This document shows, piece after piece, positions 27,305-39,900 of a stretch of DNA of 64,000 nucleotides. The position numbers were made by a program, and so were the translations under genes. Positions within the stretch are counted from its first letter, which is position 1; each line of letters starts with the position of its first letter. This DNA is from Cruorifilaria tuberocauda (lineage: Eukaryota; Nematoda; Chromadorea; Rhabditida; Onchocercidae), in the NCBI GenBank assembly GCA_013365365.1, contig JABVXU010000106.1, positions 62,001 through 126,000 on the forward strand. Direction: 5' to 3'. A model generated the notes under the pieces. That model was not told where the DNA came from and did not search any database. It saw only the letters and a program-made list of their open reading frames with translations.

Positions 27305-28403
27305 CTGGAAGGAACTATGAATTAACCATGTAATTATTGTGCTTCTCATGACTAATGTTCTGTGTAGAATTGTCATAGCCGATCATGCTGAAAATTGCTG
27401 AAGTTCATACGGTCATTTCGGTTGCGCTAAGTTTAGTTATAGAGACTATAACAATTCAACAACATTCTGACAACGGTTTAATAAAGGCTAAGAAAATCAA
27501 GACACCCGAAACATATTATAAGCAGATGGTCACAGGAACATTGATGGTCCTGAAGACTTGCTCTCTCATTGTAAGCTTGTGATGCCATGGAAAATAAACA
27601 AAGGCTATACATGAAACCACCAGTTAATGTGCCAAAAGGAAATATTTATGGAGAATAAAGAAACATTTATTCACTGAAAATATGTGCATTAATACCAGCA
27701 AAAAATAGTAGTTCATCGAAAGGAATATTCAGTTCGAAATGATAAGATCTTTCGATGCAATATGCAACGCAAATCACATAAAAAGATAGGATTGTAAAAT
27801 TGCAAACCATTTTGAAATATAAATTGCAGGAAAGTAACAAGTGCTCTTCATCTCCTGATTACGCTGAATTCAAAATTTAAAATTTACATGTGTAAATTTT
27901 AATCAAGTGGTTGAATGCGAACATATCAAATTCCATACCATGTAGGCATTTCCACACACACCCAAACTGTTTGCTTAATAGAAACATTATGCATTTGTTA
28001 ATTATTTAATCGAAATATTTATCTTCAAATGACAAATCACATTTTTGTAATAAACATTTTTTGAATATTTCACCACTATTTCTTTGCGTCGAAACAATGA
28101 TACGAAAAAGCGAATCCACTTCCCCGAACCAAAGCCCTTGCAATATACTTATCACTTATCAACACGGTCCCTCTATTTATGGCATAATATACAATTAAAC
28201 TAAGATTTTATTAATGTCTCTAAAGAAGAACATGTAATAAACATTAATAAAGAGATTGAAAACAGTACAACACAAAAACGATAAGTTTTCTAATTAGAAA
28301 TTATTTGCAACGGTAAGTAATTAAGAAAAATTTATAAAATCAAGGATGATTTATTCGTAACAGAAATATTGGTCAATAAACTGAATTTTGAGAAAAAATT
28401 TCA
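27305..28403. other. Intergenic region between FRMD8 and CIAO1
   Basis: AT-rich spacer holding the FRMD8 3' UTR and the presumed CIAO1 5' region. A plus-strand open frame at 27385-27582 shows no family resemblance or splice partners and is not called. Confidence 0.6.
28350..28355 (-). terminator. Poly(A) signal of FRMD8
   Basis: AATAAA on the minus strand, about 49 nt after the FRMD8 stop codon. Confidence 0.65.
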
Positions 28404-31400
28404 TTACATCACTTCTAATAAAACCCTTAATGAACCTTGTGCTTCCAAACAGTGGCCATCAGCATCAAGTGTAGCCAAGCATAGTTTATTGACACAGCTG
28501 ATAAATGGAGTTGGTAAATTGTAGATGTCCACCAAACTTCGGTTAGCACTACTATTTCTTCCTGCTTGCTCATTTGCACCAGATAAACCTGACGAACTTG
28601 AGCAGTGACTACCAATACCTTCTTCCAAATAACTTTGACTTTGGTGAACATTATGTCCATATATCTTTAAAAACAATAATAAAAGCAAAATTAAAAAATA
28701 TATGTTGGAAACGTGTTTTAGAAGTCTAAAAGCGCGACTCAGGAAAAGGATGAAATACAGAAGTTTCACCGAATCACAAGCTCAGGCATCACATGGGATA
28801 TACTCTTCATTTTCAAGCAATACAAAATCTTGAGATGTAACTACACAAGGACCTCATGATTTGTGCATCAAGCTCATTTATTAAGGACTTTATCAGAATC
28901 TATAACTTTATAAATGGCTATTCGCAAATGCAGTGTTCTATATTTCACTGCTAGAACTGTAATGCGGTACTCAAAAAATTGTAATAACTGTCATCTAATG
29001 ATTTCTTTACTTCAATTATACGATTTTTTTTAGAGGAAAACAAACTTCACTTACTGAAACATTAGTTATATGTGCATTATCATCCGAACTACTATTACTC
29101 GACAATTTTCCCTCAAAATCTGGCGACTCGTCGTGTACTCCCCTTATCTTCTGGCAATTATTATGCTCTAAGTTTAGTATTACACTATCGCCCTTTCGCT
29201 CTAGCAATTTGGATAAAGAATTTATGAGCGCTTCAATCATAATGGCTTGTTTGCTGAATACCTAAAACGGTCAAAAACATTCATAAAAACTAAAAAAGAC
29301 TAGCAACATTAATAGCATTCCTGTTTCCCAAGAGAGAATTTGATAAACCAAATTAAGAAATTATGGAAAAATTAGCCTACAGACTATATAGTTCAAATAA
29401 ATAAAAAACCAACAAGTGAAAATTTGGAAAAAAATAATAATACTATTAGTATTACATAAATATTGTACCTGAAGCACTTTCATTTTTTCCGAAAATTTTA
29501 ACATTTCAGTTTCAGAATTTAAAGTACGATCGATTAGAAAGGAAGTATCCGGGAAAGTCAAGAGAAAACACGGGAATTCAACTAAACCAGCTGCTGGTAT
29601 AGCAACTTCGAAATAACTGAAAATCATGGTTGAAATTTATAAAATTCTACCGTAATAATGCTAAATGTATGAAACACAGAAAATAGAAAAGATTTGTACT
29701 TGTAACGATATATGAGAGCATCCAAAAAAAAAATTGCAATTGGGAGCAAATTTTATTCATCTAATATTAAGGAACCCAAAACTGACTAGTGAAAAGCAAC
29801 TATATTAAAAAAATACAGTCATTATCACAAATAAACATGATGTACTGCTGACAAGACTCAGAAATAATCAAAAGAATCTAGAAAAAACTAACTCATCGAA
29901 ATAGCGACAATCACAGTCAAGAAGTCGCTGTACGAGCAACACTTCTTGTTTTACTTCATCAATTAATGTAACGTAACCACAACTGACTCCAACAACAACC
30001 TGAAATGAAATAATACATATTCTCATCAATGATTTTAAAAAGAATAAAACTTCCGCATACATTTAGAAATACCATACACTTGATCATACGTACTTAATTA
30101 CTAAAGTCCGCTTCGGTTAATTTTGAAAAGCAATAATTGCAAAGAAATTTCATGTTTAAATATTAAATCCTCAATAGAAACTAAAATGAAAAGGTAATGT
30201 GTAATAAACGACACCGGAATATCTCGTAATGTCACTGAAAGTATCATTTTTTTGATTTCTTTTAACGGTCCTCCTGATGGTCGCTCAACATACCCACGGA
30301 AAAAGGCAGCCCTGGAGATATTAAAATGAATAAGATAAGAACATTATAAAATTTCAATTGATACAATAAACTGACTTGATTTATATATGTAAAACGCATT
30401 CCATCTATCTCATGGCATCTAATCACCATTATTTTCTTTGAAGTACACATTATAGAAAAAGATGAGTGATGGTTATCAAATTATATACAAAATATAAAAT
30501 TAATATTAGTTGTCTTTGCAATTAGAACCAGTTCTTGGAATATTATCATATAACGAAAATAAAAATAAGAACTTGCCCATAAAAAGGTATATTGCGGATG
30601 ATATTAAGATACGCTTTTCGGTAGTTATGCTTGCTCTCGAAATTCGATCTTATATTTCGATATTCTTCAAGAACCTGTGTTTCCAAACCCTTGCAACCGA
30701 TGATCGGAATGCCGAAAAAATGAAACGACCTGACATTATGTCGATATTTCAGTGGAAAAAACATCTCTATCTCCTCCCTGCAAAACTATTTATCCTTACC
30801 CTAATCAAAAAAAATACATTAATACTGAATGGAAAATTTAAATTTTCAGTAAGAGTTGGAATCAATATTCCAAAAATTGGAATCAATAAAGCAGTTTTTC
30901 CCTTATTCCAACCAAAAATTTTATAAAACTATTTTTCCAAAATTTCAAAACTATAGTTGATGAAAAAACCACGAACCCAAATATATCGAGTATATCCAAG
31001 TCTTCGTTCGGTTCTAAATCTATAGCCATCTGTAAGGCCGCCAGTTTTATGTTTAATTCGATATCGCACACATATCGACCATTTAAAACTTCCTGTTTTG
31101 CATTTACATACAATATCTCCGTTAATATTTCATTCGTGTAATCTTGTTCCAACTGAAGAGTTTGTACATTAATTTGAGGTAATGATAATCTTCGAATGTT
31201 CAATCACTGTTTCGAGCAATAAATTAATTTCATATTTTCCCTATCTCTCCTAATGTTTTGCTTGATTTATTTTACAGTGTTTAGCACTTTCACTTTCAAT
31301 GTTTTCCTTCGTTAGTTTTCATCAGTATAACATAAAGCAAGCTCTACTTCACGCTCCCGCTCAATGGAAAGCTGGACATTTCGTTTCAATACAAGAAGCG

Positions 31401-32731
31401 GTTCATCAGCAACTAATTCGTTATTTTCAGCACTCGTAAATCTCTTCAAAAATTGCATCCAGTTTTTCCGAATCTCATATGGATTATGATGTGGCTTCAA
31501 TTGCACTTCTGCAAAATCGAACTCGAGAGTTACAAAACCAATTTTAAAATATAAAAGGAGGCACAAAAAGAAAAAATGCAATTATTCTTAATACAAATTT
31601 TAGCATACCTAATAAATTTGATACCATCCAGAGAGCGCATACTTCTTCGAAAATTTCGGCAACTACACCTAGATGATCAGCAAGTAACAACAGCAAGCTT
31701 GACGCTGTTGCCAATTTGCCGCCAACTAGAGAAAATTTGAAACCTATAACAAGAAAAATTCACAAATTGTGCTTAATTGAGATTGGTCGGAGATACCGAG
31801 CTCAAAATCATCAAGTCTTTGCAAAATATGTAAAATTTCGACGTGAATGCATTAATGCTTTTGAAAACATAAGTAACAGCATAAGAGAAAAGAATTAGTA
31901 CGTGTACGCTAGACATCAAACTTATATAATAAATGGGAGTTTAAAAATTTACGATTCAACCTTCTTCGTAAACTTTGTTAAATCGTCTAGTGCGAAATCA
32001 GTTCAAAGAATTTAAAAATTAGAGAAAACTTCGCTCATACAGAAAATTCGCCAAACAAAAAAAACTACAATGATGCCAATAGTTCATATTCTTATTCTAA
32101 CTAATAAATCTGATTGTATTTCTGGATTGATTACTGAATCAAGTAAACTTCTTTGCTTTTTCTCCAAAACTGAATGAAAAAGGAAATCTACCTCTTTCAT
32201 CAGCCCAATAAATCGTAATATCCAGCGAATCATCCAATCTTGCACTGACAGGTGTTGATTGTTGTGAACAATTGCACACATCAAGCAAATGACTTAAGTC
32301 GAAAAATAAAAATTCTCAATCAGAAATTCAATTTTATAAATCACCATTTAGTTTAGGTAAATTTTCACCTTCTATTTCATATCATATATAATTCTAATGT
32401 ATATATGTATTTGGCAGGTAATACTACGATAGCCATATAAAAACTTCAACCTCGAAAAGGAACAGTCTACTTGATATGCACTACTAATATCAAAAGAAGT
32501 TTTCGCTGTTATTGATTATCGCTGTTATTGATTAACACACTTAAAATTTTCAATAAGCTCTTAATGCGGATAACTGTTAACGCTTTATATCGTCTTTTAT
32601 CAAACTTTACAAACACTGTGTAGCTGTTGATATAATATCATCATATATTCACAATTTATATACTTGAACTAGTACAGTTTGAAAGTGATTCTACAATCAA
32701 ATGAATGCTTCTCTAATATTTTCTTTTAGAC

Positions 32732-32768
<37 letters not shown>

Positions 32769-32837
32769 AACGTCGCACCTCAGCGTATAACCAACTGGTG
32801 AATGAGCAAGCGTTTGTTCTTTCCCCGTTGATTTCAT
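28404..32837 (-). CDS. FRMD8: FRMD8 (iTAP) FERM-domain protein
   Basis: In mammals FRMD8/iTAP binds the cytoplasmic tail of iRhom pseudoproteases and stabilises the ADAM17 sheddase complex; the worm role is inferred. Eleven exons (32837-32779, 32292-32192, 31725-31609, 31508-31348, 31152-30977, 30777-30577, 30311-30236, 29999-29893, 29616-29469, 29261-29055, 28664-28404) keep phase and give 537 residues; human has 464. Matching blocks are LDITIYWADE (F1), EVQLKPHHNPYE followed by FLKRFTSAENNE and DEPLLVLKRNV, ILYVNAKQEVLNGRYVCD (F2), IPFYGAAFFRGYVERPSGG and a PTB-like F3 block ending VLQVFSKQAIMIEALINSL. The C-terminal tail is Ser/Asn-rich and unique. The intron after 30577 begins GC instead of GT. 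The start is the first in-frame ATG; an upstream non-coding exon is possible. Confidence 0.93.
32737..32769. repeat. (TA)n microsatellite
   Basis: A TA-rich run, pure from 32746, lying in FRMD8 intron 1 just inside the first coding exon. Confidence 0.9.
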
Positions 32838-35800
32838 TTCTAATACGTCAGTAGATACTTCATCCTGGATGTGGATACTTGAACAACACGATCTTTTATA
32901 TAATTCGAAACAAAATGGAAAAATAAAGGAGTTAGCCTGTATGTGTTCCACTTTCTCAGCAGTGGTTTCTCTCCTGAATACCTGGCTCACTCTTACGATC
33001 CAGTATATACGTTGAAACAAACGAAATATTAAATGAAGCTTATATCTTAAGGAACATCATCAAATGATAATTCGCATCGTTGATGGCAAACCAATCGATC
33101 AAAAAAATTGACAAAGAGAAAGAGGAGAAAAAAGAGATGAATTTCCGAAGATATCACGAAAAAGTCATGAATATAGTGAAATCGATCAAAAAGTATTAAA
33201 TCTCAGACAAAAGCAGTTTGATTTATTGTTAACTATCAGTATTCTACTATACCTGTTTGATATTTTGCAGCATAACACGCTTTTTTTTAAGCATTGCTAT
33301 ACGAGGACTTCTAAAACATAATGAAGATTAAACGTCAAAAAAACAATTTACAATACCAATAATGAGTTCTTTATACAACGTACATTGATGCGAGATGATC
33401 CAGTAAGCTTCCTTTGCTTTGTGCCTTTTTTTTTACCTCTCAAACCAAACATTATTCAACAAGACATTTTCAATGACTCATTGCCAGCTGAAAAAAATCA
33501 TTGCATTAAAAATTCGAAAACGTACGTTAATTAGCCGATTTGCTATCCACCCTATAGTGCATGGGAAAGAAGGATTCACAAAATGATTCGCTTGAAATAC
33601 GCAAAACAAATCTCATCCAGAACAGAAAGAAAGCAACGTAAACGAGGAAATTTGTGAAAAGAATTGTAGCAATGAAATATTAAATTGAATTAGTAATTTT
33701 TCGTTAAGATGTCGGGTACGAGAGATTGAAATGATATAATAATAAAAAGCAAAAACCTAAATAATGTAACTAAAGCATGATAGTCCCAGTGGGCTGATGC
33801 ATTCTTTATGCTATGAATTCCTGTTCATTATCAAATAATTTTAATAATCATCGGAAATATTTCATTTCTGTAAAATGACGAGTAAATAAATAAATAGCAG
33901 AAATAGATAAGACTGTCGAAATAGGAAAAAGAAAAAACAAAACAGGAAAAAAAACGAATAAGGAAAAAAACAATCTTTTATTTTCCATTTCTCTCCTTGC
34001 CCTACTTCTCACAAACCTAAAAAACTAAGGCTTATAACGAGCCACCATAGAGGTAAATTATTTGCACGATTATTAAGATAACCTATAAGTAACTTAAATT
34101 GTTTTTTCCATCCAGCTGCATGAGATAAAAGTTTAAAATAGAGAATATAGCACACTTAAATATGAAATAACAAAATTAGTAATCAGAAATTGGCAAACAT
34201 CATCTTTATAAAGTACATCATATATTTGATGTAAAATATTTCAGATCACAAGTCTAGCCTTTCTTAGATAATGATATTCTAATCTATCAGTTATCAATCA
34301 ATCAATACACCGTCATGCCTTCAAGAATTATGAGACTTCATAGCTTCTAAAAGCCTGATAAAAGTATTTGAACAATTTCACCAAGTGACCAGACTTGACT
34401 TTGCTATGTAAAAATGACAATCTATAAAATATTTTGATAAACGAAAGGAGAAACTAAATAACTGTCCGTTCCCAACCGTATTTATCGCCTTAGCCAACCT
34501 AATCATGAATTCATTATTTTATTGCGATTATCAGTTTAAATTCTTGGTGATACATTACCTGGTTCCTAATAAAATACTTTTATAATGATGATTTGAAACA
34601 CGTTACTGCTATAACGCACTTTAACTGTAACAGCAAAATTATTTATCATGCTCAGAATTAACGGATGATTCTATTCAATGATAACCTTTATCACTCACTA
34701 ACCAAAAAATCCCATAGCTTTAAAATTTGAAACAGGAAAGCATCATCAATCAAGAACTATGGCGGTATCCTATATTTCGTTTATACAATTTCTTCTGCAT
34801 GGCAATGGTACTCTAAAACTGAATAATGTTCCAATATTATTCGTTGAAGAATTCACTTGATAAACACAGCGGGGAATGAAATGTAATTCCAAACAACTCT
34901 GTGTTGTTGTTGACATTATTACCAAAGTTCTACCAATCGAACAAATAAACAATAAGAAATCTTTTAATACATTGACATATGACTTTTGTGTAATCAAATA
35001 ACAACTTTAAATTTGCTTTTATAGTAAAATTTCTGGAATTATTACTTGCGAGACAAAAATCGTAAAAAATTATCTTACTTTAAGATAGCTCACTGGTAAG
35101 TCATTCGCCTGATAGAAAGCATTCCAGATACTATCATGAGAAAACTGTTCACTGACTTAAAAAGTATATCAAATTTCATCAATTACATCTTGATTTAATA
35201 TCCGATCACAAAAAAGAATGTTTTGGAGAGCAACGATTTTCTGATTCTTTTAAATATTGAACAAGTTTTGAGATAAAATTCAGTTTGTAAATGTCATTGA
35301 CCTTTGTCAAACAAATCAAATGTGCCACCAAAATTTAATACATAGATCTTAACATATTGCGATGTAAGCTAAGAATACCCTACCATCTACTTGAACACAC
35401 TTAAATATAGTAAATGCATTCATTAATATGTAAGCGATTAATACGTCCTGGGAAAGCATTGCAAGAATTTAATATACGTAATATATATTCTTGCAAATAG
35501 TCTTTTTGTTTCGAGAAAGTTAGAGAAGATGCCCAACATAATAAAGTGGCGAGAGATTAAAATCCTAATATCATGATATTTTTCTTGGAGAAAGCTTATT
35601 GTAATTTCATGTTATTTTTCATATGATATCAAACATAAAAATTAGTTTACGACCGTGGAGAGAGTTGTCGGGAAAATCACATAAAAAGGTAATGTTAAAT
35701 CCGTAGATGATGAAATTATATGTTGAGCTTTTGTATAGAGATGCTTAGTTGAAGCAGTCCAATCAATTCATATATCCAATAACCTTTAATCTTTGTGCTA

Positions 35801-36539
35801 TATCGGTTTACTATTGTATAAGAGTTTCTTTGTGCTCTATTTACGATTGGAGAAGGGAGTCCTTGGGCGGTACCGATTACTATCCTTCTTAACTAATTGC
35901 TGTAACTAGCAGTTCTGAATAAGGAATTAAAGTTGTCTTGTACGACCAGCACAGAGCGCAAATCTGTAGCATGATTCGATAGTGCTCAGTCAACTCATAT
36001 AGATTATTTGTCGGTAAATCCCAAATTCAAGCGCACGACAAGAGTGAAAGAGGAAAATTCGCGAAAAAAACACATAAAAACGCAACATACACACTCATAT
36101 TATTTTCAAAAGACTAAAGGAAATAATTTTACAGAATATCGTTTGAGATATTTGATGCACCAACAAATAGAATCTTTGACGTAAGCGATGAATTTAGACA
36201 TTATTTACTTATTTTTAATCATATCTGAACAATGTGCTACTTAGCAGAGTAGCTCTATCGCGATTAATGAAAAAAATTGTTCTGCAGTATTACAGGCTGA
36301 TGTTTTTGTCTTTCAATAATTCGTAACTAATGTAGCTGAAGTCACTCCAAGATCAAAGATGATTACAATATCGCATATGTGAAAAATACCATTACGTGAA
36401 AAGAAAGGGATTTCTGGGAAGTAAATTACGCTAACCGAAAGTGCATTGATATTTAAACATTAGCTGCATAAACTTCTGGTAAACGGACGGTAAAATTACA
36501 GAATATTCTAGATATCTTTACAGCTGTAACATAGCATTA
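32838..36539. other. Divergent intergenic region FRMD8 / PPCDC fusion gene
   Basis: About 3.7 kb between two divergently transcribed genes, so promoters for both should lie here. I see no convincing coding exon, tRNA or mobile element. Open frames such as the minus-strand one at 34770-34997 lack family motifs. Composition is AT-rich with A-tracts and no obvious long repeat. Confidence 0.6.
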
Positions 36540-36990
36540 GGGTCTTGCAGTGACTTCATGTAATCTGTTCCAGTCGGCAAAGCTTTTACGCAACTCATAC
36601 GTGGGTAAGAAGCGTTTCATTACGTGGTTATGGTAGGCTAGGAGTACGCACGTCGACGGACTAGTTTCAGTTTTGAGAAATTTCAACGCTGAAAAGTAAT
36701 TTACCTAGATCAGCCGAATTTAACAGGTAAGAGGGCGTGAGATGGACGAGCCTTACCTGCGGAAACCACGCATAGTCTATCGTACCGGCGTACCCAATCC
36801 CTTGACGCTCGATCAGTACAGCGCTGTTCTCGGTAAGTCCACGTTTTACCCATCGGTTAAGTCCAGTTCGTCCAAGCTCGGAAAAGTGGTGTGCACCGTG
36901 TCGGAATGATCCATCTCTGGTTGATGCCGTTTTTTACCTAGGGAAGAACCGCTGGCGATAACTGAGCAGTGGCCGTATAGCGGGAAGAAG
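36540..36990 (+). promoter_or_regulatory. Locally GC-richer block around the fusion gene 5' end
   Basis: Compared with the flanking DNA this block is visibly richer in G/C and CpG. It spans the 5' UTR, the first coding exon (36742-36832) and the first about 150 nt of intron 1. A TTTAACAG acceptor ends just before the 5' UTR stretch GTAAGAGGGCGTGAG that precedes the ATG. The block may be a promoter or CpG-rich regulatory segment. No specific factor site was identified. Confidence 0.45.
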
Positions 36991-39900
36991 TATACGAAGA
37001 CATTCTGTAGTTCAGCATCACTCAGATCTCAATGTTTCCAACAAAATATATAGCAGAGTTGAAGTTTCCCAATCTGCTAAAATCTCTGAAGAATTTTGAT
37101 GTTGACACATGAAGGAAACAATTTAGTATTGTAAAATATACAAAATTGGAGTAATAGAAATGATAACACACAGGCAACTGATGAAAGAAGTTTATTATTC
37201 GAGCTGTTGAAACATTACGCATGATTTACCCACTTATGATATATTAATGGCTTGAAAAAAAAGAATTTAAAGGTCGAAATATAAACTTTTTCGAATGACC
37301 TAAACTTCCAGACTGAAATAATTGCTTAAAACTACGTTGTCTCAAGGAAGAGCTTTGAAACACTGTTATATCAATTTGTCTTAAAAAATACCTTTGGAAG
37401 CAGTTCCTTCCATCCATACCATATGATTGTTTAGTGAAATTTGATAATTTATATTGTTTTCCTTAGCAATCGGTGTTTATTTAATTGATTTCCTTAAATG
37501 GTGCTAAAATTCCGGAATGTGATTCCATGTGGAGATTTTCTTTCCGAATCTTTCGTTAATCTTCCCAGTGAAGTGATTTGGTTCTTTTAATGTTCTTTAT
37601 TGAACATGATTCATCTGCGTTTCTTTTTGTACTTTCAGGAAGCACAGAATAATAGGATAAGTCTGATAATGGCTCTAAGATTAGTTTAATATGAACAATG
37701 CTTTGTCTTCCATCTCTTCACATAGCCGTTTTTTTGTCGTTGCAGATAAAGTTGAGAAAAATCGAAACTTGGTATGTACCAATGGACCAATGTATCGACC
37801 AGATGGAGGTACCATTGTGGTATATGACTGTACCCTTTATCCACGCGGTACCTTGAATGATGATCAAGTACGACGCACTTTTCGTGTTGATGGCTACCGA
37901 TGGGGGAATTCCAAAGGTGTTCATAATTTGAGTAATGGATTGCAGAAACGATACAATTTACTTTACTGCAAAAATGATCCACATGGCGATGATAGGTTTA
38001 TGTAAGTGTGATCTTTACTTATTCTTTCCTGATTTATCTGTTTTCAAGTTAAAATGATTTTAGAAATAATAGTGAATTAATTGATGATTATTAGTCAATA
38101 TTTTTTGGAAAATTCCATTTTACGATGTCTTCTTGATTAGGCTAAGAATTGTCTGAAATGATTAAGCTTACTGAAATCAGGTGTTCATCAAGATGATGAT
38201 TATTTTCGACGACTGAGTTCCAATTGACTTTCGAGTTTCAACTGACGTTTCGTAGACTGACCGTTCATTCGTTATCCGTTTAAATTATCTTTTTCTCTGC
38301 ATACATGAGCGTGGAAATAAAAGCTTTTTTCTTAATATTAAATCAGTATATTTCATCAGTGTTTGAATCCGATTTATATGTTGAAGATACGTTTGATTTA
38401 CCACTAATCCACTCAGCTGAGCAGATTTTTAGAAAAAAGAAGGGATTTTAAGTCAGTCGGGATTTTGCAGACGTTGCGAATATTCGCGAGAACCATGTGG
38501 TTTAGTGCTTTTCCATTACATTGGCGACCATGTTGCAGCAGCCCAAGTGTCCGACAATGCACCGCATGGAAATGCCAAACGAAACAATCAGCCATTTCTC
38601 CGTACATTACCAATTATATTGCAGGAAGTGAAAGAACAGAGTATTACAAACAATAATGCGGTTGAGGTAAATTTTAAAATTGTACTCGAAGAAGGGTCGG
38701 TTAACTTATTCCAATGGTATTTATTACAGTGTTAATTAGAATTATGAAAAACTACCGTATCTCCTGGATTTTGATCCCAATAGGACTATACGTGTTAAAA
38801 ATTGTTGCTATTTTATCTCGTTGCTTGAATCACAATATCTTCGGGAAGCAATTAGAAGTTTCTTTACCACATATCATTTATCATCCGAAATAACGAAGAG
38901 ATTAGAAATAATTACAATTCATAATTACAATAGATCGGCTAATCCTGAAAAACAATTCTTTTGATTCTTATTGCGTGATTTTTCCTCAAAATCCGCCATT
39001 GTAACCATACCTCAGTTAGTTTTGCATTTGTTAATGCTTAACATTACTGTTTTATATCGTTAACAGTCTATGAAATATCATCAAAACGGTGTATAAGTTT
39101 AATTTGCATCAGAGTTTTCAAATAGTTTTAAAAAATAACATTCAACTTACGACCTTCTGCTGAGTTTCGAAATGTTTCTATCGTTAGATTTATGACCGAT
39201 TGACGGAGCAAAGTATTTATGATCAATGCGGGACCAGCTCGCGAGTTACTCCACGCAGATTACGTAACAAGGAACAAGTAAGAAATGTAATGAAATCATT
39301 TCGACAAAAGTTGGCCAGAAACAGTTTGGTTAGTGAAGATTTCAAAATTATTTAGATGCATATTTGAGTTTTTATTTATTTTATTGACACTACCTGTTTT
39401 TACTTGTCACAAATTTTAAATATTCTATACCATCGATAAGTTAACTTCTTTGCATCTGGAAGAGAGATATGTGATAGAAAAAATGCTAGAATCATTCCGC
39501 AGAATCAAAAATCACGCTACTCTGATCTCGTACTTGCGAATATTCCCCGCTACCACCGTTTTGCGAATTTGGTTGATCCTGTATTCATCCCTAAACTCAG
39601 GAGAACTTTATCTCTTCTGTTTATTGGTGACTTGTTGGAGTCCGTTTTTGCTTACAATGTTTTTATCTAATCGTATTTGGAAGTCGGCTAATTTTCCTTG
39701 AATTGTTTTTTAAGACACTTTTTTTAATTCTTTAAAGTTCTTTTTTGAGTCAGATATATAGATTACAGATTTACATTTATTTACACTTCATATTTCCGTA
39801 TAAAGAATAATCTATTGATTACGGTTAAAGAATGGCGTTTATTAGGAAGTGTAAAACTTTGTCGAAGACAGTTATTTTCCCGCAGAATTTCATATTTCTC

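Noticed and set aside
27385..27582. 65-residue plus-strand open frame between FRMD8 and CIAO1
   Set aside because: No family motif, no splice partners, and no acceptor or poly(A) signal in suitable positions.
34770..34997. 75-residue minus-strand open frame in the divergent intergenic region
   Set aside because: Low-complexity composition, no recognised domain and no flanking gene structure.
35090..35160. tRNA-like stretch (ATAGCTCACTGGTAAGTCATTC)
   Set aside because: It resembles a tRNA D-arm/A-box, but no GGTTCGAATCC-like B-box or acceptor-stem pairing follows at the right distance.
37686..37982. Long minus-strand open frames opposite fusion exon 2
   Set aside because: Shadows of the plus-strand coding exon, which has phase-correct splice sites and protein-like motifs.
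39441..39502. Alternative start of fusion exon 5 at 39441 (frame with EERYVIEKMLESF)
   Set aside because: The ATAAG acceptor is weak, and the frame then runs into a hydrophobic, non-conserved tail; the CCGCAG acceptor at 39502 gives a more protein-like exon with matching phase. Not fully excluded.
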